DNA of 64,000 bases from Haloarcula marismortui ATCC 43049 (GCF_000011085.1 NC_006396.1:2046001-2110000), one strand, 5' to 3'. Positions 27,069 to 34,591 are shown, counted from the stretch's first letter. A program made the numbers and translations. The notes: generated by a model not told the origin, from the sequence alone.

Positions 27069-27382
27069 TGAGCCGTCTGTAGTGATGTAGCCGAAACATT
27101 GAGATAAACGTATAGCTACTTAATTAGGCTGAACTAATAGATGAACAGATCCACACCGGCTTTTGTGCCTGTGTGGGTGACGCAATCACGGAGAAAGCAA
27201 AGTCAAACACATAGCAAGCGTCCACCCATCACTGTATTTGTACTCTCCAGAGGGAAAGCCTCCCCCAGAAAGCCAGTTTTCTATTGTTAAAATCAGGTAC
27301 GTCACACCGTAAATAGTCAACCGACCCAGTATGGTTCGCTCACAGCATTGCAGTTATGTATTTTATACGCCCAGTCGGGGAT

Positions 27383-27730
27383 ATGGAGTTCGACGATCTA
27401 AACAAAGAGATCCGAGAGTTTTGTGAGAAGCGCAACTGGAGTCAGTACCACAGTCCGAAAGACCTCGCTATTGGGCTCTCCACCGAATCCAACGAACTGC
27501 TCGATATCTTCCGTTTCAAGAGCCAGAGCGAACAATTAGAGATGATATCCAACCCAGATAGGCAATCCGAGGTTGAAGACGAACTCGCCGATGTACTGTT
27601 CTTTCTCCTGCGATTTGCAGATTTACATGACATTGATCTTGAGGACGCGCTGGAGAAGAAGATTGAAAAGAACCGAGAGCGGTACCCGAAAGAAGAATAC
27701 GAGTCCAGCAACAGAAAATATAACGAGTAA
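27383..27730 (+). CDS. MazG-like nucleotide pyrophosphohydrolase
   Basis: The 115-aa protein has the all-alpha NTP-pyrophosphatase signature: LSTESNELLD (ExxE, about residues 32-41) and VEDELADVLFFLL (ExxD, about 64-76), followed by a basic C-terminal helix. The size fits the dCTPase/RS21-C6-like MazG group, which hydrolyses dNTPs or NTPs to the monophosphate. ATG at 27383 (MEFDDLNKE) is preferred over a start nine codons upstream; a TATA-like TATTTTATAC lies about 20-25 nt before it. It is followed after 5 nt by the DUF2075 gene, so the two form an operon. Confidence 0.82.
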   Translation: MEFDDLNKEIREFCEKRNWSQYHSPKDLAIGLSTESNELLDIFRFKSQSEQLEMISNPDRQSEVEDELADVLFFLLRFADLHDIDLEDALEKKIEKNRERYPKEEYESSNRKYNE

Positions 27731-27735
27731 CCTAA

Positions 27736-29616
27736 ATGCTGATTTACGAGAACACCAAATCGGGACTCCTGAAGGATATTCTGTCGGATGACCTTGTTTC
27801 ACGAATAGAGGCCAAGTACGCAGCGAAGGGGCTCGGTGGGGTGAGCCCCAATGAGAAACGGGCTTGGCGGAACTCGTTCCAGTATATCCACAAGGTCCTC
27901 GCTGGAAGCGAAATTCCAGACGACGCTGGTGTTGCCATTGAGTTCAAAATTCCGCTAACATCACGGCGTGTGGATCTCATGATCTCTGGGAGGGACAAAG
28001 ACGGTAACGCGAATGTCGTCGTGGTGGAGCTGAAACAGTGGGAAGGGGAAGACACCGAGCGAGTCAGTGGAAAAGACGGTATCGTAGAAACGTACGTCGG
28101 TGGTGGTATCCGGGAGACAACGCACCCGAGCTACCAAGCGTGGGCCTACGCGAATTTCCTTCGAGACTTCAATATCCAGATCCAGGAGACACCGATCAAC
28201 CTTCATCCGGTCGCATACCTCCATAACTACGAGCCCGAATATCGCTCGGCTATCGATAACGAAATCTACGCACCGTATACAGAGGAAGCACCGTTGTACC
28301 TCAAGGGCGATGCCGTTGAGTTCCGGGACTACTTGGAGGAGCGAATTCAGGTCGGTGACAGAGGTGAGCTGCTCCGCGAGATTGCAGACAGCGGTCTCAG
28401 GCCCAGTAAATCGCTACAAGATTCGGTTCAGGAGATGCTCAACGGCAATCATGAGTTTACCCTACTCGATTCACAGAAGGTAGTCTTCGAAAGAGCAGTT
28501 GAGCTGGCGGAGCAGTGCCAAGAAGACGGACAGAAACGTGTTCTTCTCGTGGAGGGAGAGCCAGGAACGGGCAAGACCGTTGTGGCGATTAATATTTTAG
28601 CAGAGCTACTGCAAAACGATCTGACCGCACAGTACGTCTCGAAGAACGCCGCACCCCGAGATGTGTACGAACAGAAGCTCAGAGGCGACATGATGGTCAA
28701 GACCATCAATCATCTATTCAAGGGTGCCGGCAGCTATGTCGATGAAGAGGCAAATGCGGTCCCAGCGCTCATCGCCGATGAAGCACACCGTCTCAACGAG
28801 GAGTCGAACTTCTTTGGTCGTGGCGAGAACCAGATTATGGAAATTATCAACGCCGCGCAATTCAGTGTATTCTTTATCGACGAGAGTCAGCGCGTGCATA
28901 TCGACGATATCGGGTCTAAGGACGAAATCAGAAAGTTCGCAGATGAGCTGGGCGCGGAAATAAAAGAGACTGCGCTGGAGTCTCAGTTACGATGTGGCGG
29001 GTCCGGAGACTACATTGAATGGGTTGATGATGTGCTGGAGATAGGCGATACAGAAACACCTGAAGACATTGGTCTTGATTATGATGTTCGGTTATTCGAT
29101 TCACCAGAAACACTCCATGAAGCTGTTGAGCGAAAGAATGAGCAAACCGATTTGTCTCGAGTCGTGGCCGGCTATTGCTGGGAGTGGGATACGGATGGCC
29201 AGAGTGACCCAGATTACGTCGATATCGAGATAGGTGACTACAGACGTAGCTGGAATCTCAAAAGTAGCGATCCATGGGCTATCGACGAAGGTTCAATCGA
29301 CGAGGTGGGTTGCATCCACACGTGCCAGGGGCTCGAGTTCGACTATGTAGGAGTGATCATTGGTCCCGATCTCCGGTATCGGAATGGCGAGATAATTACC
29401 GACTACGAGGAACGCGCTAGCAGCGATCGCTCTGTCTTCGGTATGAAGAAGATGTTTGACGAAGAGCCTGAGGAAGCACAGGAGCTGGCTGGTGAACTAA
29501 TCAAGAATACTTACCGGACGCTCATGACACGAGGGATGAAAGGGTGCTATATCTACTGTTGTGATGATGAGCTGCAGGCTTATCTGCAAGAACGACTTGA
29601 CGCGGTTGCTGAATAA
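27736..29616 (+). CDS. nuclease-ATPase: PD-(D/E)XK domain fused to DUF2075 helicase-like domain
   Basis: A 626-aa protein with two parts. Residues about 60-140 are a PD-(D/E)XK nuclease-like module: RRVDLM (D80), VVVELKQW (E98, K100) and QAWAY (Q134-x3-Y138), as in RecB-type nucleases. Residues about 260-620 are a superfamily 1-like P-loop ATPase of the DUF2075 type: Walker A EGEPGTGKT (273-281), Walker B ALIADEAHRL (D348, E349), FFIDESQRV, and a C-terminal HTCQGLEFDYVGVIIG motif VI region. The family is related to Schlafen-like ATPases. Together with the coupled MazG gene this resembles a nucleotide-depletion or nucleic-acid-targeting defence module; that function is inferred. Confidence 0.82.
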   Translation: MLIYENTKSGLLKDILSDDLVSRIEAKYAAKGLGGVSPNEKRAWRNSFQYIHKVLAGSEIPDDAGVAIEFKIPLTSRRVDLMISGRDKDGNANVVVVELKQWEGEDTERVSGKDGIVETYVGGGIRETTHPSYQAWAYANFLRDFNIQIQETPINLHPVAYLHNYEPEYRSAIDNEIYAPYTEEAPLYLKGDAVEFRDYLEERIQVGDRGELLREIADSGLRPSKSLQDSVQEMLNGNHEFTLLDSQKVVFERAVELAEQCQEDGQKRVLLVEGEPGTGKTVVAINILAELLQNDLTAQYVSKNAAPRDVYEQKLRGDMMVKTINHLFKGAGSYVDEEANAVPALIADEAHRLNEESNFFGRGENQIMEIINAAQFSVFFIDESQRVHIDDIGSKDEIRKFADELGAEIKETALESQLRCGGSGDYIEWVDDVLEIGDTETPEDIGLDYDVRLFDSPETLHEAVERKNEQTDLSRVVAGYCWEWDTDGQSDPDYVDIEIGDYRRSWNLKSSDPWAIDEGSIDEVGCIHTCQGLEFDYVGVIIGPDLRYRNGEIITDYEERASSDRSVFGMKKMFDEEPEEAQELAGELIKNTYRTLMTRGMKGCYIYCCDDELQAYLQERLDAVAE

Positions 29617-29685
29617 GACATCAAGAGATCCTATTTTCAGCGTGTTATAGTACCTGAGAAGGCCCAGTCGAGGCTTCTAGAAGTT

Positions 29686-29886
29686 CTAACTTTGTTCCTC
29701 AACAGCTTCACATAGTTCTTCGAACAACTCTGGATGATGCTTTTCTAGAATATCAAGATCCTCAGACAGTTCTTCATCGATCTTCCGGCGTATTCGAGAA
29801 ACAGCCTGGTAGTACCGGTCAGATTTCTCTTCGGCTTCTAGAAGTTCACGCTCTGTGTCTGTGAGTAGCGCGCGGCGGCGTCCCAT
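29686..29886 (-). CDS. small haloarchaeal plasmid-type regulator (RRRALLT family)
   Basis: A 66-aa protein beginning MGRRRALLTDTERELL, with an Arg-rich N-terminus and a long charged helix (YYQAVSRIRRKIDEELSEDLDILE). I recall many similar small proteins on haloarchaeal plasmids and proviruses, usually called regulators. A GTATAATG box at about 29913-29920 lies roughly 27-30 nt upstream of this ATG, which argues against the alternative ATG at 29910. The start codon lies inside a TCCCATTTGTG motif that recurs upstream, suggesting self-repression. Confidence 0.6.
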   Translation of the reverse strand: MGRRRALLTDTERELLEAEEKSDRYYQAVSRIRRKIDEELSEDLDILEKHHPELFEELCEAVEEQS

Positions 29887-30010
29887 TTGTGAGCCCTGTT
29901 TGTGAGGCATCACATTATACAGTACCCTTCTATCCGCTCATAAGATTCCCAATTGCGGCAACTTCCCATATATGGCAAAATACTAAGTAGCACGTTCCCA
30001 CAAATGGGAA
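29881..30010. promoter_or_regulatory. divergent control region with repeated operator-like motif
   Basis: TCCCATTTGTGAG at 29881-29893 covers the regulator's start codon, and the palindrome TTCCCA-CAAA-TGGGAA at 29995-30010 contains the same motif inverted. CTCACAAA-type direct repeats lie in the promoter, and the palindrome CCATATATGG at 29966-29975 lies between. Likely binding sites of the small RRRALLT protein controlling both directions. Confidence 0.5.
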
Positions 30011-30091
30011 TGGGAATACCGTGGCTACGCCATTTTGAAGATGGCCGGTGCAAGGACACCGACCACGGGTTCTCAAGCGAGTCAAGAACCC

Positions 30092-30391
30092 ATGTCAACT
30101 GACGATACACGCGGGAATGAAAGCATCGCCTCAACGAACGATCCAAGCCGACGGCAGTTTCTCGGTGCTGCGGCCACGGTCGCCACACTCTCGGTCGACC
30201 TACCAGCGGACCCACAGCCCGCTATCCCAGATGATTTCGCCGCACACGTCGCCACTGAACACGTCCAACCCGCCCTCCGGGCGCTGACACGCCAAGACTA
30301 CAACAGGTCTGAAGCGATTCCAAAACTCGAAGACGCCCTTTCTCAACTCCGAAAGGAAGCCGAAACACACCCCAACGGGAGGCGTAACTAA
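30092..30391 (+). CDS. small Tat-exported protein
   Basis: A 99-aa protein with a twin-arginine signal: SRRQFLGAAATVATLSVDLPA at about residues 18-38 (written here in its natural split, SRRQFL then a hydrophobic stretch). The mature part is about 60 aa, helical (HVQPALRALTRQDYN..AIPKLEDALSQLRKEAE). No family recognised. ATG at 30092 is chosen; in-frame starts at 30035 and 30041 would lengthen the N-region. It is divergent from the regulator gene. Confidence 0.5.
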   Translation: MSTDDTRGNESIASTNDPSRRQFLGAAATVATLSVDLPADPQPAIPDDFAAHVATEHVQPALRALTRQDYNRSEAIPKLEDALSQLRKEAETHPNGRRN

Positions 30392-30419
30392 CCTAATCAC
30401 TCATTCACTCATTGACATA

Positions 30420-30545
30420 TACTAAGTAGAGCCAGTCACTATGGGATACACATGGCGCACAAAACTGCCCGAAACTGTGGATGGGTGATTAGTAATTAAC
30501 TAAGTAATTAACTTATTAACTAATCAACAGAAACTAAGTGAAACC
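30420..30545 (+). other. AT-rich region with ACTAAGT iterations
   Basis: ACTAAGT occurs at 30421-30427, 30499-30505 and 30533-30539, and also at 29982-29988; the first two are part of TACTAAGTAG. From 30488 to 30524 the sequence is almost pure A/T, with imperfect inverted symmetry (GATTAGTAATTAA against TTAATTACTAATC-like sequence). No protein gene is supported here (30392-30605). An iteron-type origin or regulator-binding region is possible. Confidence 0.4.
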
Positions 30546-30605
30546 ACCGAATAGGGACTCAGTACGCAGAACACAGCCAACTCACAATTTACAGGATTCA
30601 GACAG

Positions 30606-30815
30606 ATGACTCTCAAAAGTGGTAAAGTGCAAACGTATGGCCCTGACAAGCTCACCAGGCTTGGGCCATACGTTTTGAATCGAGTGGACCGGGAAGATGT
30701 CTTCCCACTCTTAGTTACTAGAGCTAGATACTTAGCACTTGGGGATGACGTGCTCCCGGTCCGGTGTCGCCGGCCTAACCGGCCTTCATCGGACGATGGA
30801 ATTCAGACACGATGA
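30606..30815 (+). CDS. possible 69-aa protein overlapping hairpin DNA
   Basis: An open frame from ATG (MTLKSGKVQTYG) to a TGA at 30815, with no recognised motif. It contains two strong hairpins, which is unusual for coding DNA. Its end overlaps the next small gene by 20 nt, in keeping with the chain of overlapping genes that follows. It may be a leader or noncoding. Confidence 0.3.
   Translation: MTLKSGKVQTYGPDKLTRLGPYVLNRVDREDVFPLLVTRARYLALGDDVLPVRCRRPNRPSSDDGIQTR
30631..30706 (+). other. long hairpin followed by a second hairpin
   Basis: AAACGTATGGCC (30631-30642) pairs perfectly with GGCCATACGTTT (30664-30675). After a 4-nt bulge, CAAGC (30647-30651) pairs with GCTTG (30659-30663), making 17 bp in all with a 7-nt loop. 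Fifteen bases on, GGGAAGA-TG-TCTTCCC (30691-30706) forms another. Candidates are cruciform origin DNA, a structured RNA, or a terminator. Confidence 0.55.
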
Positions 30816-30888
30816 GCTAACGTCGACCCAGCGAAGTATCGCACGCCACCTGAACAGTCGCCAGTCTGGGGGTGAGCGGGATGATTGA
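30796..30888 (+). CDS. 30-aa small protein, first of an overlapping chain
   Basis: MEFRHDELTSTQRSIARHLN... , a short helix rich in Arg and Gln that could be part of a DNA-binding peptide. Its TGA overlaps the next ATG by 8 nt (ATGATTGA). It is supported mainly by this coupling and by the similar coupling downstream. Confidence 0.4.
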   Translation: MEFRHDELTSTQRSIARHLNSRQSGGERDD

Positions 30889-31027
30889 GCGGTTCGGCCA
30901 CGACAAGATTCGACTCGTCGAATGTCCGGTCTGTGGCATCGACCTTCGGGACAAGCGAGTCTCCCACCACGTCGCATCGCATCGACCGAGTGAGTTCGGA
31001 CTGTCGCCGCAGGGGGTGATTCAATGA
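30881..31027 (+). CDS. 48-aa C2H2-like zinc-finger protein
   Basis: MIERFGHDKIRLVECPVCGIDL... The cysteines at 15 and 18 (CPVC) and histidines at about 30 and 34 (HHVASH) form a C2H2-type zinc finger, common in small proteins of haloarchaeal plasmids and viruses. It overlaps the gene before by 8 nt and the gene after by 4 nt (ATGA). Probably a DNA-binding accessory protein of the element. Confidence 0.65.
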   Translation: MIERFGHDKIRLVECPVCGIDLRDKRVSHHVASHRPSEFGLSPQGVIQ

Positions 31028-31212
31028 CGGCGAAGAGCGCAGACGGTGACCAGTTTGTCCAAGAGAACAAGGACACGCTCGTCCGCATCATCAAGCACGG
31101 TGACGACGAGTTCGTCCGGGCGCTTGCACTGCGAGCACTCATTCGGTACGGGGACGAACCGGCCCTACACGACGTACAGAACGAGATCGAGCGCGCCAAG
31201 GAGGAGGTGTAG
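31024..31212 (+). CDS. 62-aa helical protein
   Basis: MTAKSADGDQFVQENKDTL... followed by two amphipathic helices (EFVRALALRALIRYG and ALHDVQNEIERAKEEV). It overlaps the zinc-finger gene by 4 nt and ends 12 nt before the convergent integrase stop. I recognise small proteins like this beside integrases in other haloarchaeal elements but know no function. Confidence 0.6.
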   Translation: MTAKSADGDQFVQENKDTLVRIIKHGDDEFVRALALRALIRYGDEPALHDVQNEIERAKEEV

Positions 31213-31224
31213 CCGGTGTCCGCT

Positions 31225-32472
31225 TCAGCCCTGTCCGGTAGTGGCGAACTCCCGGGCTTCTCGGAGGATTTCGGGGTTCTCGTCTCCGAGTTCGATGAAC
31301 TGCTCGACGCGGTCGAGGTCGTCGAGCAGCTCGGGGTCATCCCGAGCGATACGGAGCAGTTCCGCCCGAGTCTCCCGCTGCTCCGCTTCCAGTTCCTCGA
31401 CAGCCGCCGCGTCCATCGCTTGACTGCACCAGACGCAGGTGGGTTCGTCTCGGGGCGTTTCGTTTCGGCACCGCGGACACGTAACCGGCGCAATCGGTTC
31501 GGACTCGTCTTCCTCAACGTCGACGCCGTGTGCCTGTGCGATAGCGCGGTCGTTGGCGTCGCCAAAGACAGCGACGTAGCGAGAGGCAACGTCAGATCCT
31601 CTGTCCCAGCCGTGGTGGTCCTCGATGTGGGCCTGATTCACGCCGTCCGAAGCAAGATAGGACGCGGAGGACTTCCGCATACGGGTGAAGGTCACGTCGC
31701 AGTGGTTCACGCCCGCCTTTCGTGCGTGCTTCTTGAGGATCTTGAGCTTCATCTGGTAGCTGATATCCTCCGGTTTGTTGAGCTTCGACCAGAGCGGGGC
31801 ATCGGGCTGTTCCGGCGCTGGATGCACGTTCAGCCACTGCTGCAGTTGGGGAACAGCGGTCGTCAGGATGACCGACCGCTCGCCCTTCTTCCCGTCGACG
31901 GAGATACGCAGGCCGTATTTGTGGTCAGAAACGTCTCCAACAGTCAGGTTGCGGATTTCCCCGCTGCGGGCTCCGGAGTCCCACGCAACGGCAATGAGCG
32001 CCTTGTCACGGGCGTGTCGGCACTCATCCAGCATGGGCTTGATGTGTTCGTCCCACCAGAGCATCTTGGCCGGGTTCGGCATCGGGTTGTAGTCCTTCGA
32101 CGTGGTCGCCGAGACCCACGCGATACTGTCGGGAATCTCGTCGCCATCAGTGACGTGCTTCCCGAACATCCTGAAGGCGACACGGTAGTCCCGGTTGGAC
32201 TCCTCGTTGCCGTAGGTATCGTGAATCCAGCGGACGATGTCCTCGGCAGCTCGCTTGTCGTCAAGGGTGTCAGCCAGCCCGCCAACTTCCTCGGCGATTC
32301 GCACACAGTGTCTGAGGAGCTTCTCACGGCGCTCCTTTCCGTACTGACTCCCGAGCAGGGCAAGCCTGTTGTCGAAGGCCTGCAGCACGTCCTGGTCGTC
32401 TTCACTCATCTCTTCGGCGCACTCGATACGCTCCTGCAGATTCTCGATGCGACGATCTGCGTTTCTCGTCAT
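31225..32472 (-). CDS. int: tyrosine integrase of the element
   Basis: A 415-aa site-specific recombinase next to attR. The N-terminal 120 residues form the core-binding domain. Catalytic residues are R169 (SGARSGEIRN), K195 or K196 (DGKKGERS), T263-x2-R266 in place of the usual HxxR, H286/H287 (HHGWDRGSD) and nucleophile Y299 (SRYVAVFG). A four-cysteine zinc ribbon (C332, C335, C346, C349) and an acidic helical tail follow, as in many haloarchaeal integrases. The gene is intact, so the element may still excise. The right terminal inverted repeat lies 9-34 nt upstream of its start codon, so binding there would also affect its own promoter. Confidence 0.93.
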   Translation of the reverse strand: MTRNADRRIENLQERIECAEEMSEDDQDVLQAFDNRLALLGSQYGKERREKLLRHCVRIAEEVGGLADTLDDKRAAEDIVRWIHDTYGNEESNRDYRVAFRMFGKHVTDGDEIPDSIAWVSATTSKDYNPMPNPAKMLWWDEHIKPMLDECRHARDKALIAVAWDSGARSGEIRNLTVGDVSDHKYGLRISVDGKKGERSVILTTAVPQLQQWLNVHPAPEQPDAPLWSKLNKPEDISYQMKLKILKKHARKAGVNHCDVTFTRMRKSSASYLASDGVNQAHIEDHHGWDRGSDVASRYVAVFGDANDRAIAQAHGVDVEEDESEPIAPVTCPRCRNETPRDEPTCVWCSQAMDAAAVEELEAEQRETRAELLRIARDDPELLDDLDRVEQFIELGDENPEILREAREFATTGQG

Positions 32473-32480
32473 CTACACGG

Positions 32481-32506
32481 GGGGTTGTGTTATGGGCATG
32501 TAAACC
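32481..32506 (-). repeat. right terminal inverted repeat of the element
   Basis: On the minus strand this reads GGTTTACATGCCC, five bases, then ACAACCCC, the same as the left copy at 18039-18064. It lies between the integrase start and attR, 11 nt from the att core. Confidence 0.85.
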
Positions 32507-32517
32507 ACCAGTTGAGG

Positions 32518-32532
32518 TCCGGGAGGCGGCAT
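32518..32532 (+). repeat. attR core
   Basis: TCCGGGAGGCGGCAT, identical to the end of tRNA-Phe at 18015-18029. Upstream similarity decays (CCAGTTGAGG against CCGGTTCAAA), so only the 3' tip of the tRNA was duplicated. From here to 32670 no gene is supported. Confidence 0.92.
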
Positions 32533-32670
32533 TTTCCTACGAACAAAGTGAACAGTGAAAACGCTCTCGAGCGGATTTGAACAAGGTGAGTAAGTAGCGA
32601 CCACTGGTTGCCCCGTTGACTCGGCACAGTCGCCGGAACAGGTACGTCCGTGGCGACGAGTAGCATGGGT

Positions 32671-33234
32671 ATGACAGAGGAGCCAGCACACGAGCAGATG
32701 GAGCACCATGCGACCCTGACCGACGAACTCGCAGACCTCGATGCGGAGCGGGATGCCGTTGCGGCGTCAGTACAGGACCGGCTTGCCGACGCGGTTTCGG
32801 AGGCCATAGCAAAAGCGGGGACGAACGTCGGGAGTCTCGGGCAGTCCAAAGACGGTAAGCGGTTTCGATTCGAGGCGCGGCTTGATCGGGCGGCGCTGGT
32901 GGCGGCGGTGACGGAAGCGCTGCCGGACGGATTCGTCGTCTCCCACGTCAACGAGGATGGGACGCTGAGCGTGGACTGGACCGGCGACAGTACCACACCC
33001 TCGAAGCGGGAACACGGGGCCATCCTGAAGGCGATCATCGCAGAGGAAACGGAGACAGACAGGGATGGCTTCATCGAGTCCGTGCCCAGCCGCGACCGCG
33101 TGCTAGCGCGGGCGGTGGAACTGGGTGTCGACGAAGAAGACGCGGCAGACCGCCTCAGTCGACTGGCGACGCTGGACGTGGTGGATATCACTGACGAAGG
33201 GGTCTACCCCGACGAGAACTTCTCGCGATATTAG
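32671..33234 (+). CDS. haloarchaeal protein of unknown function, coiled coil plus winged-helix-like end
   Basis: A 187-aa acidic protein (MTEEPAHEQMEHH...). Residues 10-50 are a helical coiled-coil segment, the middle has beta-type sequence (FRFEARLDRAALVAAVTEALPDGF), and the end (IESVPSRDRVLARAVELG..ADRLSRLATLDVVDI) looks like a winged helix. First chromosomal gene to the right of the element. ATGs at 32665 and 32671 are both possible. No function known. Confidence 0.6.
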   Translation: MTEEPAHEQMEHHATLTDELADLDAERDAVAASVQDRLADAVSEAIAKAGTNVGSLGQSKDGKRFRFEARLDRAALVAAVTEALPDGFVVSHVNEDGTLSVDWTGDSTTPSKREHGAILKAIIAEETETDRDGFIESVPSRDRVLARAVELGVDEEDAADRLSRLATLDVVDITDEGVYPDENFSRY

Positions 33235-33338
33235 CGAACAAGGGCGGATGCCAGCCGACGGCAGGCGGGAAAGGGCACGGGGACGGAGTCGGCGTGACCG
33301 ACGTTTATTACTTGGTCCAGTCTGTGGTGTCAGTCGAA

Positions 33339-33584
33339 ATGGCAGTACTATCGACAGAAGACGAGGGGAAATTTCTCATGGACGCACAGGGAGAACAGAT
33401 CGGCATCGTGACCGAGGTTGACCCGGAGGGGCAGATTGCGTACGTCGAACCGGACCCGGACCTCACCGAGGCCTGGGTGCAGGGGCTCGGGTTCGGTGAC
33501 GCCGACGAGGACGACATTGAGGTCGCCGCCGACGCCATCGGAACGATAACTGACAGCGAACTGCGTGTGACTGTCGACCTGTAG
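33339..33584 (+). CDS. small PRC-barrel-like haloarchaeal protein
   Basis: An 81-aa protein, MAVLSTEDEGKFLMDAQGEQIGIVTEV split at its natural strands, whose first half resembles a PRC-barrel (KFLMDAQGEQIGIVTEVD). The C-terminal half is acidic. The GTTTATTA box about 32 nt upstream supports this start over a GTG 45 nt upstream. Function unknown. The following 33585-33870 holds no gene that I can support. Confidence 0.65.
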   Translation: MAVLSTEDEGKFLMDAQGEQIGIVTEVDPEGQIAYVEPDPDLTEAWVQGLGFGDADEDDIEVAADAIGTITDSELRVTVDL

Positions 33585-33870
33585 TCACGCGACAGACTCG
33601 GGACACTCGCCCACACGAACTTCCACCACTTGACGCGCTCCGTGCGTTCATACAGGTCGGGAAGCCGCGCCGGCGCAGTCGGCTCGGAGATGCTTCGAGC
33701 ATCAGTTGCGACCCGAGCGTCTGTTTTTACGGAGTCGACAGCGGGCGCACGCGACCATAGAGGGGATAAGATATCACAGTAGCTGAGGAATAGCGGGATA
33801 GCAGGGTACTAAGAGCGCTTTTGCTGGGGAAGCCGTCTAACATCGGCAAGCAACAGTCGAAAAAAGAGGG

Positions 33871-34371
33871 CTACTCAATTTCGATTCGGTTCGAGTCACT
33901 GGCATCGTCCGCGCGCGGCAGCGTTATTTCGAGCACGCCGTTGTGGTAGGTGGCCGTGATGTCATCGTCCATTACCGGCTCGGGAACGGTGACACGTTCG
34001 GTGACTCGTCGGCTGTGTCGGCGAGCGCCATCGCTCGTTTCCGCAGCGACAGTCGATTCGCCTTGGATACTGAGGACACCATCCTCGAAGCGAACGGCGA
34101 GGTCGTCGCGCTCAAAGCCCGGGAGGTCGACCATCACGGCGTACCCGTCGTCGGTCTCGTCGACATGAAGGTTCGTGTCGATGCCGTGCTGGCGGTGGTC
34201 GACCGAGCGCGTGCTAGCGGCTGGTCGGTCGGCACGGTATCCGGGACTGTCAGCCATTCGGCGTCTCGAATCGTCATCCATCCGCCGGCCCAGATTGTCG
34301 TCCATCATCTCTCGTTGCGTCTGTGCGAAGAGTCGGAACATTGTCTCGAAGGGGTCGTTGCTGTGTGTCAT
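33871..34371 (-). CDS. Hsp20/alpha-crystallin small heat-shock protein
   Basis: ATP-independent holdase of 166 aa. The first 60 residues are a disordered Arg/Asp/Met-rich arm. The alpha-crystallin domain follows (about 65-155): YAVMVDLPGFERDDLAVRFEDGVLSI and the diagnostic YHNGVLEITLP near the end. ATG at 34371 is preceded by AAGGTGATT, a possible ribosome-binding site, and by the minus-strand TATA-like CTTATATAA. The long upstream extension of the frame is not credible. A second Hsp20 gene lies at 57470-57856. Confidence 0.9.
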   Translation of the reverse strand: MTHSNDPFETMFRLFAQTQREMMDDNLGRRMDDDSRRRMADSPGYRADRPAASTRSVDHRQHGIDTNLHVDETDDGYAVMVDLPGFERDDLAVRFEDGVLSIQGESTVAAETSDGARRHSRRVTERVTVPEPVMDDDITATYHNGVLEITLPRADDASDSNRIEIE

Positions 34372-34591
34372 AATCACCTTATATAAGCTCGTACTGATAT
34401 TAACAATTGCGTAACACGTGCTATCACGGGGAGACGGAAGTGCCGTCCGTAGGCTGCGTTCGGCCGGCTCGAAAATGCGTGGTGAGATACCGTAGCGGAA
34501 CTGTTTTGTCAGGCGTACAGCTAGAACAGCCACAGATAACCGCCGAGTACCCGGTCCGTCGGTGGCCGGGCGACTGGACACGAAACACACC

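Larger units (their letters stand above)
18015..32532 (+). mobile_element. integrative element of about 14.5 kb in tRNA-Phe
   Basis: Bounded by a 15-bp perfect direct repeat of the tRNA-Phe 3' end (18015-18029 and 32518-32532) and, just inside, by a 26-nt inverted repeat at each end. It carries an intact tyrosine integrase at the right end, a second recombinase, an element-type MCM helicase, nucleases, a MazG/DUF2075 pair, a Panacea-like gene and many small genes of unknown function. Large parts (about 20.9-30.6 kb) are AT-richer than the flanks. No capsid, portal, terminase or VP4-like spike gene is recognisable, so I read it as a plasmid-like integrative element and not as a provirus. Confidence 0.92.

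Noticed and set aside
18015-32532. Provirus
   Set aside because: Integrase, MCM and regulators fit either a virus or a plasmid, but I found no capsid, portal, terminase, packaging ATPase or spike protein.
31216-32580. Long plus-strand open frame across the integrase
   Set aside because: Shadow of the integrase gene, which has the complete recombinase active site on the minus strand.
32533-32670. Further tRNA-Phe copies beyond attR, suggesting tandem elements
   Set aside because: I looked for a third copy of the att core and the 26-nt repeat to the right of attR and saw none.
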